Part shown: positions 1 to 10,245 of the stretch, in pieces | Position numbering within the stretch: the stretch's first letter is position 1 | Layout of the letters: each line of letters opens with the position of its first letter | From: Hymenoscyphus infarciens | Taxonomy: Eukaryota > Ascomycota > Leotiomycetes > Helotiales > Helotiaceae | Length of the DNA: 64,000 nucleotides | Direction: 5' to 3' | Assembly: GCA_001414345.1 (NCBI GenBank) | Contig: LLCB01000028.1 | Coordinates: 62,001-126,000, forward strand | Program-made: the position numbers and the translations under genes | The notes under the pieces: model-generated | Seen by the model: only the letters and a program-made list of their open reading frames with translations | Databases searched by the model: none | Told to the model about the DNA's origin: nothing

Positions 1-3000
1 ATACATGAACCATAACATACGTTCGCCTGATTTGATACAGATATGGTCCCCCAATTTCGAGATCTCAATATCTCTGGCGCACATGGAGCATTTTATAGTC
101 GGCAAGAAGCTCGACTGCCTGACCGGAATATCCATTTTGAGCGTAATGATTCCACCCTCAAGCAACTTTGTCGATTGTGTATGTTCTTTATAAAATAAAA
201 AAAGTAGGTCGTGCGGTGAAAGAGTTTGTCAATGTGCTACAAGTCGATGTTTTGGGCTACCAAAAAACACGGCTTTCCATAGACAATGCAAAGGTCGAGA
301 TACCCAGAAATTCTTGGATGGGTATTAATGTGCCAAGAGCGTCTTGAGGTAGGCTTGATTGAAGATAATACCGAGGGGCGAAGTTGTTGAAGCTTGTCGA
401 GTGAGAGTTTGTGGAAATCAAGATAAGCTCTGTTAGAGGGAGTTTTGGCAGGCGAAGAAGCTAGTTATTTGGCGAAGCAACGAGTAGCAATCCAAGGCCG
501 GCTGGAACTGTAACGGGTTTGTAAAGACTGTGGGCGCCAGGTGTTTCGCGCAGTGAGTGGTGGTTGCACTGAGGAGGAAGAAAGTGAGGCTCGAGAGTCA
601 CGGAAGTGTGTCGACAAGGAGAGGGAGTTACTTGGAGTTGAGGTGCAGGAAATGTTGACGCTCCGCACTAGCGCCTACCGGGGGGCTTGTTTGGCAAGAG
701 TGGAGAGCATTCAAAAGGGGAGGAGAGATACGACTCTGTTAGTTTGGCTCCTCATGATTGGTCTATCGTGCCTTTCCTCTTCTCCGTGCGCCGATTTGTT
801 TTATGGGATCGTTTTATGGACTGAAGACCAGCATTAACGACGTTTCGGCGGCAGCACATCAACCAAACATTTGGAGAAGGGTGAAGCGCTGATGTTCTTC
901 GAATCCGCGGGGAAGACTTTCGAAGGAGAAAACGGTGAAACTTCTTCTGAAGCGGAATCATGAGGTGGCGGTTGACACTTGGTCTGTGGTGCACCATTGG
1001 AAGTCTAATTGACTCCAACAAGATCGTCAAATTCTTGCCGTCGCTAGTCTCCCGATTCCCGAACGAGATGAACAGGCGGAAAGGGGAAGGCTAAAAGTGC
1101 CTCAACTCCACCAAGAAGCTAATTAATTTATGCCTCCACAGCTCTCTACCAACTACCAAATACACCTCTGCTGGCAACTTCTGGCCCGTTACGACTTGCG
1201 GGAGCCAGCGTAAGCTACTGGCACGGCTACGCTACGTACCTCTCAGACTCAGTAGCTGAACGGAAGGACTTGTCACAAGGCCCGTTTCCACGGTCCTCCT
1301 TGTTGCATCAACAGCTTCAACCTCCAAATCGAGAGCGAGCAAACCGTCAGGCGCGCGGTTTCCTCGCGCCTTTCCTTTCTTGGTGGTGGTCGCTATGGTT
1401 TCTGAACTCCCCAGCGTTATTGGCCTAAATGAAAGCGTCAATAAATCTCCGAGCTTCAGGGGCCAAATTTGGCCGCACACCCCGATCACCACCAATTCTT
1501 CCTAAATCATCCCCAAAATCCAAATGAGAATCAGCCGAACCCCTCTCTGGCAGGTGCTTTTGGCTCAAAATGCCATCTCGCCATCAGGATCATCACAACA
1601 ATCGAGATAACCCCTAATTCGACTGGAGTGGTGTTGGCAATGGATGTTTGGACCTTCAGGATAAATAGCCAAAGGGGAACCCCCTCCTCAGCCCTGCCAG
1701 ATTCAGAACTGTGGCTTTCTTTCATTGAATCGAGATGTCCTCGAAATGAAGCCCCATGAAAAACTATTTCCATGTCTGGATCCGCCATCACACGAGGCAT
1801 AAAAGGATTTGCCGTCGTTATCTCCTACCCCAACCCGTGTTTAGATAAAGGTTATGCATTTTATCCGATAACTCGAACTCGCGATTGACAGTAAAAGTGG
1901 CAGTAAATACATCAGGTTCGTACCTGCCTACCTAGCCCTCATTGTTCCAAGTTTCTAGAGTAATCCAAGTAAATTATCCCACACACTTGGGACTATTAAC
2001 CCGGGTCTTTTGGAGCAATTTTCGATGTCCGCCCGAGCTTGAAGACGACAACAGATGGCGTGTCGGTAAAATTGTGGAGTTGGAAATTTAAAGCCAGGAA
2101 CCCAGCAAACCATGATGTTTCCAGAAGTGATGGAAGGAGAGAACAATGATTCCATCATTTCATGCAAAATGAATTCCGGCTCCTGTGAAAGGTAATGCCG
2201 AACCTTTCTTCACTCGCACAAAGCCGGTTGCAAGTCTAGTCTTCTCACCGAGGTAATAACGAGGCACTTTTGCTCCTTACGAGGGTGTAACAATTCATCC
2301 GGACTTCAATTGGCTTAACGTAAATTTCCTTCATCTAAAACGGCGACAGTAACAACTGGAATTGGAGGCATGCGACATGGAGAGAAGAAAGTATGGTACT
2401 ATTACCAGGGTACTGGTACTGGATGCAATGATGACAGGAGTATGAAGAGTTGGGAGGTAATGAGCGAATTGAAGTCGCCCGCTTGGGTCGGATATGCGTT
2501 GCAACTTAACAACGTTAAGATACATATCGAAGAGATGCAGCAAATGCTACTTACCACAGATTCGCATTTAGAAGCTTCCAACAAACAATAGGATGGAAGA
2601 GAACATCGTGTCATCGCTTGATATGAATATCCTTTCATTCCCATCCTACCATTCGCTACCAGATTAAAATAGGGTCAATAAGTGACCTTTGTCGCGCGGT
2701 TACCCACACCAATGACCATTCAGAGAAGCACTATCTTTGGATTTCTCCGGCAACAGCGGGTTTTTGAATTTACCCCCACGAAAGATGCTTGATTGTACCC
2801 ATCGCGGTGTTCAATTGCACATTGTAACTTGCGGTGTGATTCACCAGAAGGACACTTGTCTACTCGGCTACAAATTGCTTGGAAACACCGGGCTTGTTGC
2901 CCGCTGCAGTACGCACGATGCAGACCGCCATTTTGCACCCGAGGTCGGACGGCTTCAGGATATGGTAGCTCCATGAGTCCATGCTCCCAAGACAGGAGAA

Positions 3001-3600
3001 CGGAGTTTGCTGCTATTCGTGAGTCGTATATGGTCTGAGAAAATCAGGTGATGGGCGTGAAACAAATGACATTTGTGAAGCTTCAGAGTCTGGCTTTCCT
3101 GGTTGACTTCAACCCGGAGAATGGCTCCTCCAACAGCCAAGAATTCGCAATTCAACAGACTACGTTGTACAGTAGTCGATACCTCATAGGTACGGACCCG
3201 CCTCTCGCCTCAATTGCAGTTCATATACAACTCAGAGCTCACGCGCGGGTTGCATCGCAGCTTTTCTCCAGGACTGTACTCGATACAGAGGACGGTACCG
3301 TAGCTCGTCACGTCGTGGTAGAGACTGGAATACTTTGACTCGTCGAGATTCGTAAGGGGAAGTCGATTGTGCACTGTAAAGACATGCATATATGCAAGGC
3401 ACCAATACTTCGAGAAGAGATTGATCTTCTGTTGAAAGCCTTCGCAGCCATTGAGGAGCAGCCACGAGATATGGCGATAGGAAAATAGTATGCACAAGTT
3501 CATAAACAGCGTATAAATCTCCCCGCCATCCCAAAGTAGTTTAGTCTCTCAAGTAATGGTGGCAGTCACGCCGCACCTGCAGCTGCCGGCTAGCATGTGT
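1..3600. other. Gene-poor stretch, no gene recognised
   Basis: I find no open frame here with a recognisable domain, and no pair of frames that splice into one. The longest frames are below about 100 codons, overlap each other on both strands and look random in composition. No tRNA, 5S rRNA or terminal inverted repeat was seen. The last few hundred bases before INO1 become rich in pyrimidine runs, which is usual for a fungal core promoter. Confidence 0.6.
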
Positions 3601-4066
3601 TTTGGCGGGACAGGTACTTATTGAAATCTTCTTCTTCTTTCTCTCCAACCTTCAATCGAATCCCTCTTCCACAATCTCACCAGGTCTCCGACAACTTCTT
3701 CCCTCTCCAATTCCCTAGTCGATTACACTTACGAGTGTGATCACCACAGTCGTCAAGACGTTTTCCAATCTCCTCAACTCGTAAGCTTTCTCTCTCTCGA
3801 TTGCTTCTTCCTCCGCGGGCATCCCCATGGCCAATTTGCATATGCGTCTCCCAATATGCCTCTGCAATCGAACAAACAGAAGAATGCCAAAAAGAATACC
3901 AGACTAACAACCACCAGCTCGCATCATCCGTTCGCAGGAGCCCGTTGCTCTTCTCCAGGTGGAGCATCGGACTCTCCCTTGACCAAATAATCGAATATTC
4001 TAAATATCGATTCATCACCACCACCTACCCCGCCCTCAGTCAGCCAATTCAATCAAATCTGACAAT

Positions 4067-5787
4067 ATGGCTCCCCACGCGGAAGTCGGACTGGGCTCCT
4101 CGAACGGAAATGCTACAACCACAACCTCCTCCCCAAAGAAGGACCTCTTTACGGTCAACTCGCCCAACGTGGTCTACACGGAAAGTGAGATCAACACCAA
4201 ATATACATACCGCACCACGTTGGTCAATCAAATCGCCGATGGCAAATTTGAGGCAGTTCCCAAGGAGACTGTCTACGATTTCAAGGTTGAACGCAAGGTC
4301 CCCAAGACTGGCATGATGCTAGTCGGTTGGGGTGGAAACAATGGTACCACCGTTACCGCCGGTATCATTGCCAACCGTCGTGGTCTCTCTTGGGACACTC
4401 GCGAAGGCCCTCGTGCTGCCAATTATTATGGCTCAGTTGTCATGGGATCTACCATGAAGCTGGGTACAGATGCCAAAACTGCCAAGGATATCAACATTCC
4501 CTTCCATGATGTCCTCCCCATGGTTCACCCAAATGACCTTGCCATTGGCGGATGGGATATCAGTGGTATGAACTTGTCTGCTGCTATGGATAGAGCTGCT
4601 GTCCTTGAACCAACTTTGAAGGCTCAAGTCAAGAAGGAAATGACCGAGATGGTTCCACTTCCCAGCATCTACTACCCAGATTTCATCGCTGCCAACCAAG
4701 AAGACCGTGCCGACAATCTTATCGAAGGTAGCAAGGCTTCGCTTGCCCACGTTGAACAAATCCGCAAGGATATTCGGTAATTCTAGAATCTTGGTTCATT
4801 CGAGTAAAATGCTGACTTCAATGATAGTGATTTCAAGTCAAAGAATGGTTTGGATAAAGTCATTGTCCAATGGACTGCTAATACTGAACGTTTCGCCGAG
4901 CTCGTTCCTGGCATCAACGATACCGCAGACAACCTCATGAAGGCTATTGAAAACGGCCATGAAGAAGTCGCACCATCTACAGTTTTCGCAGTCGCCTCCA
5001 TCCTCGAGAACGCCCCCTTCATTAACGGATCCCCTCAAAACACATTCGTTCCTGGGGCAATTGAGCTTGCTGAGAAGCACAATGCTTTCATTGGAGGTGA
5101 TGACTTCAAGTCTGGCCAAACCAAGATGAAATCTGCTCTTGTTGATTTCTTAATCAGTGCAGGCATTAAGCTCACTTCGATTGCAAGCTACAACCATCTT
5201 GGTAACAACGATGGCAAGAACCTTAGCTCCCACAAGCAATTCCGATCCAAGGAAATCTCCAAATCCAATGTTGTTGATGACATGGTCGAAGCAAACTCAG
5301 TTCTTTACAAGAAGGGCGAGCACCCAGATCACACTGTTGTCATCAAGTACATGCCTGCCGTTGGAGACAACAAGCGAGCTTTGGATGAGTACTATGCCGA
5401 GATTTTCATGGGTGGTCACCAAACCATTTCGTAAGTTGTGTTTTCTACCTTGAAAGATCCAAATACTAACAGAATAGGCTCTTCAATGTCTGTGAGGACT
5501 CTTTGCTTGCTTCTCCATTGATCATCGATTTGGTTCTCATCGCTGAGATGATGACTCGTATCCAATGGAAGGCTCATGCCATTGATGGTGCCACTACCAA
5601 GGACTTTGGAAACTTCCACAGTGTTCTCAGCATTCTCAGCTACATGCTCAAGGCCCCATTGACCCCACCAGGAACACCTGTTGTTAATGCTCTTGCTAAG
5701 CAGCGAGGTGCTTTGACCAACATTTTCCGTGCCTGTGTCGGTCTCGAGCCTGAGAGCGATATGACACTCGAGCACAAGCTTTTCTAA
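4067..5787 (+). CDS. INO1: Inositol-3-phosphate synthase (myo-inositol-1-phosphate synthase)
   Basis: This cytosolic enzyme converts glucose 6-phosphate to inositol 3-phosphate with NAD+, the first step of inositol and phosphatidylinositol synthesis. Three exons, 4067-4776, 4828-5430 and 5478-5787, give a 540-residue protein, the usual length of the fungal family. Both introns are GT..AG; the second has a CTAAC branch site at 5467-5471. Seen in the protein: the Rossmann glycine loop GWGGNNGTT at about residue 87, the family block [13 protein letters not shown] near residue 370, followed by [16 protein letters not shown], and the C-terminal [12 protein letters not shown] block. The ATG is the first in frame and is followed by the usual variable, Ser/Thr-rich leader. 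The pyrimidine-rich leader from about 3780 contains GTAAGC and a CTCAG just before 4050, so a 5'-UTR intron is possible. Identification is near certain. Confidence 0.97.
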
Positions 5788-6731
5788 GTGTTGTGCTGTC
5801 ATGTTTTCTCTGGCTATGGTTTATTGATGACGCTGGGAAGGAGAGAAATGTTCAAGGGAGTTTTTGCTTTTGATAGGGTCTACCAGTGGCGAAAAGTGCC
5901 ATCATTCATTCGTTAGACATAACACAACAATAGAAGTGCAATTGCCCTTCAAATGATTATTTCTTTTCGACGTGAAAATTGTTATCTGTACTCATTAGAG
6001 TGGTCTCTGGTGTAGTCTTTCTCACCAGGGCCCAGGCCCGCAAGGTATAATCTGAGTTGAGTTCAGTTTTCTACCCTGTCTATGGTAACCCACAAAGTGA
6101 ACTGCTTCTTCTCAAACTATCTCGGGGTCGAAATAGGGTTGGGAGCTACCAGGGAGGGGGGAGCTTCGCTTTCGGCGTGGGATTTCGCGATTGGATATCT
6201 CGTAGTAGGTGAGTGTTACGGATTTTTGGGCATCAATTCTTGGAAACAGGAGGATCGCCAGGGATTCGAAACTGACCAAAAATTAGAACACATGTTATCT
6301 TGTTCTCTGCGCGTTCAAGTCAATTCAATTATCCCAAATTACTTGGATGATCAAATTTATACTAGGCTCGTACTTTCAGGATGGGTTATTCGAATTATGA
6401 AAAGGGGAAGTGACTTCCTGGGCCTGCTGACTTCGATTGCATCTTTCGCATTCATCACATATCTGGTAACTCCAGTGTAGGAAGGGTAAACGACGACTAG
6501 TGGCGAGGAGATGAAAAAGGAGAATGGAGCTCTGGGTCGGGGAAAAACGGTTGTTTAGTGGAATAAGACAAACGAGAGGGAGAATTAAGAAATAGGATTC
6601 AAGAAAGAGAGCGCGTAAATAGCTAAGGTCTTATATTCGAAATACGATCTCGTATGAATGTTTCTTAGAGGGGGTAGAGTCTTTCTCTTTATCTTGAGAA
6701 TATTCCTTTCCAAGTTCCCTTCTTTCTAAAG
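5788..6731. other. Intergenic, INO1 3' region
   Basis: The stretch holds the 3' flank of INO1 and the 3' flank of the convergent small gene. One 132-codon open frame at 6082-6480 (+) has no recognisable domain and no convincing start context, so I do not call it. No repeats or RNA genes were seen. Confidence 0.5.
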
Positions 6732-7241
6732 TTAGGCATACCATCGATATCTCCCCCACCTCTTCCTAACATTCCGATTCAGCAATTGGGAGGGAGTAGG
6801 TACACTCATCTCGACGGATTCTACACTGCCTTCTGACTTTTTCGATTTGTCGTAGATGGATGGGCAGCCTAAACTTGTGGGCGCGAGGCCGAGACCTGAG
6901 TAAACTGTTTCTCGCGTTTTGGGGGTTGGGGAGGGCGAGCGGGACTGGGGCGGTGTTGTTGGATTTGTTGATTCTGTGGAGGGAGAGGAGGTTTGGGTTT
7001 TGGAGGTTGAGGAGGGGGATGTTGATTGGGAGGATGGGGTTGTGCCTTGTTTTTCTCCTTGTCCCTTTCCGGACTCTTCAACCCCGAGATTTTGAGGGGT
7101 ATTCTGCTCTTGATCAAGATGCGACGTTGATGTTTCCTCGTCACCTGATGTTTCTGCAACTTCTGCTTTATCCCATAGATGTGGATATTTGAGAGGGAGC
7201 GCATAATGTGGTGTAACGGTGTGTGGTTTGACGTTGTCCAT
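6732..7241 (-). CDS. Hypothetical protein, 169 residues, low-complexity middle
   Basis: I do not recognise this protein. It is a single uninterrupted frame of 169 residues. The N-terminus (about 1-30) and the C-terminus (about 125-169) have normal, non-repetitive composition, including SGLGLAPTSLGCPSIYDK and a basic tail ending RNVRKRWGRYRWYA. The middle (about 35-120) is Ser/Thr/Pro/Gln rich and probably disordered. There is no signal peptide or membrane segment. Structured ends around a disordered centre are typical of small conserved fungal proteins, and this is why I prefer it to the opposite-strand frames. It could be a chance frame in a GA-rich tract, so confidence is moderate. Confidence 0.5.
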   Translation of the reverse strand: MDNVKPHTVTPHYALPLKYPHLWDKAEVAETSGDEETSTSHLDQEQNTPQNLGVEESGKGQGEKQGTTPSSQSTSPSSTSKTQTSSPSTESTNPTTPPQSRSPSPTPKTRETVYSGLGLAPTSLGCPSIYDKSKKSEGSVESVEMSVPTPSQLLNRNVRKRWGRYRWYA

Positions 7242-8808
7242 TGTGAAGTCTTCTAGTTCTCCGAGATTCGAAAATGTGGAGGTCGAGTAGATTAGCTACT
7301 GTAGTAGGTTGAAAAGAAAAGGGGGTTCTTATAAAAATGATAGAATAGAAGAAGAGAGGGAAAAGGAACACAATATTGAAGTGAAATAAGACTGACATTG
7401 TTTTTATTTTGCACTTTGGATGGGTGAATTGGTGATTGGATCTTTGTGAGAGTGGGTGCCAGCACGATTTCTTCTACAAGCTTCATCCAAATCTTTACTA
7501 GAGGTTGTGTCACAACTTTTATATATACAGTTCACAGTCATTCTCCAAGATTTGCCAACTACTGTACTTTCTTGGATCCAATAAAGGGAACAGGGAACAG
7601 GGAGCAGGGGAGAGGGAGAGGGAGAACAGGGAGAATTTGTGACTTGGCCCCAAATGTTACGACAAACAGGCAATTTCTCAATGAAGAAGAGCTGCTGCAT
7701 GGTTTGTACCCACGCGACACCCTTCGGAAATACAATTGGAACAAGGAAACTGCTTTTTCAGAATGTTTGTGTTATAACTCCTTTGGACCCGTCCTTCTTA
7801 ACTGAATTGGAGATAAGCGAGCTTGTAATTATTTGAATTCTCAGGTCAATAACAAAAGACTGAAAGATTCTCGGTATAGAAATCCGAGAGAGATCTGAAT
7901 CAGCTTAGTTGTTGTCTTAATTGTCCTCTTAAGGCATCCTAGATACACTAAAAGGTCGGAATCGACTAAATCATAAATCATAAATCCTAAGCTTATTCTA
8001 TCCCAATATTTTTTTAAAAAAAGTAGTAGGAGAGTATTTTGATACTTCTTAGTCTCTCTCTCTCTCTACTCTTTCCCTTCTTTCGTATATTATATATAGG
8101 TAAGAGTATAGAGGAGAGGGGAGAGGGGAGAGGGGAGGGGGCGAGGGGGCGAGTAAATAATTTAGTAGAAAGTTTTTCTTAGCGTAGGTAAGGCGAGTTT
8201 ATAAAAGTAGTAAAGAATCCCTCCACCCTCATCCCCTCTTCCTCTCTTCCTCTTTCCCCCCCCCTCTTATTTATCTAGAAACAATAGTAAGAATATAATA
8301 CAACAGTTAGGTAATAGTAAGGGGGCGATAGTAATAGTGAGGAGGCGATATTGCAATGTTGTTACTATATACGTAATACTTGTTATCCCTCCCAATTCTC
8401 TTTTTAGCTACTAGTTATAAATAAGACTCTAGTCTTTAGCTTTATAGGTATAAGAGATTATGTAGTATTGAGATAAGAGAGAATTAGAAAGAGGGAATTT
8501 GATTTTAAAAAAAACAAGTTAACATTTTATAATTTACGATTTACGATTTGCTATTTGCGATTTAGTTACTCTGACTTTTTGGTGTATTTAGAATGCTGTA
8601 CATCTTAAGGAAATAGAAGTAGAGTACCACGCGTAATTTTGGTTGAATTTTGAGTGCTCTTGTTTAATGATTCCTATATGTGCAGGCAGGAAAAAAGAAC
8701 ACCAACTGGCAGTAAAGAGAAAACCCGAATTCAAATTGGAAGCCGAAAAGTTATTATATTAAACTCTCTAAGAAAGCCCCAGTTTTAATCTTAAAGACAT
8801 TGGTAATA
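7242..8808. other. Intergenic, purine-rich simple sequence around the MITE
   Basis: Outside the element at 7932-8598 the sequence has GGGAACAGGGA-type purine runs at about 7586-7640 and no gene that I can support. The frames present are short and follow the simple repeats. Confidence 0.5.
7932..8598. mobile_element. MITE-like element, TA-flanked, 667 bp, degenerate inverted ends
   Basis: The left end (from 7932) and the reverse complement of the right end (to 8598) align over about 38 bases. Both read GCATYCTARATACACY, then AAAARGTCRGA, then ACTAAATC, and most differences are transitions. A TA dinucleotide lies directly outside each end (7930-7931 and 8599-8600), as for Tc1/mariner-type insertions. 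Just inside both ends are short repeats of the form AAATCRYAAATC. The interior is AT- and purine-rich with no coding capacity, so the copy would be non-autonomous. The exact outermost base of each end is uncertain by one or two positions. Confidence 0.65.
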
Positions 8809-10245
8809 CTAAGGCGGCGAAACTCCTTTACATGAGAATCCAGACTGTATCGATATTACATCAGCTCAAAGTTCTCTGTTTGAAAGAATGCTCTTTCCAG
8901 CAAAAGAAGATGGGAAAACCTACAGCACAAGCAGTACAACCCTTCCAATCATTTCCCCCGCACTGATCCCAATGTTTCTGCATACATCCACCCCCACCAC
9001 CGGGCACTTGCGTGCTCGTGGGTTTTGCTGTAGTCGTTGGTTTCGTACTCGTAGGTTTAACGGTGATGGAGGCAGTTGAAGTAGTTGAATCCGTAGGCTC
9101 TGGCGGCTCAGAAGTATCAGTCGAACTAACACTCGTCGTAGTAGCCGTTGGTCCCGTAATCGTCGTAGTACTTGAAGGATGGCTTGGCGGCTTCCCAGGA
9201 ATAACACCACCAGGACTCGTATCTGTAGTCGCTGAACTGCCATCACAATATGCCACCCAGCCATTCAAAGTCATGTTCTTCATAACAGTGCTAAAGCCCG
9301 TCAAGCCCGCAGATTGACAACTAATTTTCCGCTCATCGTTGGTGATTGTGGGGACTTTGGCAATATATTCGATGTGGTAGACTGGTTTCCCGGCTTTGAT
9401 GAAGTTGTCGTATTGATTGCATTCGCCGAATTTCCCGCATTCTTCATTGACGGCGAAAGACATGATGCTTGTGAGAGCGGGAACTATCGACAAGCTGTTT
9501 TTGAGCCCGATTTTGAGACCTAGGGAGTCGGCGTAGGTGGCTAGAAATTTTAGGTATTCGATTGTGTCGGCCTCCATTAGATTGAGACCATTCGTGTTTT
9601 GCTGGAAATAATTAGCGAATCTTTCCCGCTCGATTAGTGCAGAGTTGGCCCTGAACCCAAAACGCCAGGTGAACCATCTAGTAATAGAATAAGAAAAGAA
9701 AAGAAAATCATACATAACCATCTGTTGGTCTAATTGTTAGCTTTGGACCTTTTACTGAATATCAAACAGAAAGAATATCCGCATTCTTGGAAAAGCTTTT
9801 TCATACCTGTGTTGTCCGGATCAATTGCATCACAGCCCTTCTTCTGAGCACTCTGTATCCTGGCCTTCATGATATTCCTAACATTCGTGCTACTCAACTT
9901 AAGCCACCTCTCATTCGGCCATTCCTTAAGTTGAGCCCCCAGATCTGAAGTTGCAAATTTCTTGAAATCTGGCCGCCAGTTTTCACTTGTTCCCGCACTG
10001 AAATAACATATGACAGTCTTGCCCAAGTCCTTCATGGCGCCAATAGTCTCCGCACTTGTATCTTCTAGATCGATATCCCAAACGATGGCATCGGTCGGCA
10101 CAAGTGTTTTCGAAAGATTCGGAATGCCGCTTAATACAATCTGGAACTTCTCCCCGACAACAAATTCGGCAGCCACTCGAGCGACAATGAAGGTAAAAGC
10201 CAATAAGAACCATAACAAAATCATGTTTGCAGAGAGGAAATTCAA
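8809..10245 (-). CDS. Secreted GH114-family glycoside hydrolase (endo-alpha-1,4-polygalactosaminidase type) with C-terminal CBM1
   Basis: Four exons, read downward: 10245-9807, an 8-nt micro-exon 9721-9714, 9601-8924 and 8844-8809, giving 386 residues. Residues 1-26 form a signal peptide. The GH114 domain follows, with VWDIDLEDT, VICYFSAGT, the ENWRPDF block, GCDAIDPDNTDGY and a FAVNEECGKFGEC-like block. GH114 enzymes of fungi cut galactosamine-rich exopolysaccharide such as galactosaminogalactan, and that is the inferred substrate. A Ser/Thr/Pro linker of about 70 residues leads to a CBM1 cellulose-binding module (QCGGNDWKGCTACASGFSC). The last exon stops at a TAG (8809-8811), while the codons just after it read YYQCL and stop, which is how a complete CBM1 ends. 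So the module looks clipped, or the terminus is wrongly sequenced or spliced. Confidence 0.85.

Noticed and set aside
3801..4316. 171-codon frame on the + strand overlapping the INO1 start
   Set aside because: It overlaps the INO1 first exon in another frame, has no domain and only reflects the CT-rich leader.
6082..6480. 132-codon frame on the + strand
   Set aside because: No recognisable domain, signal peptide or splice partner, and unremarkable composition. Possible but unsupported.
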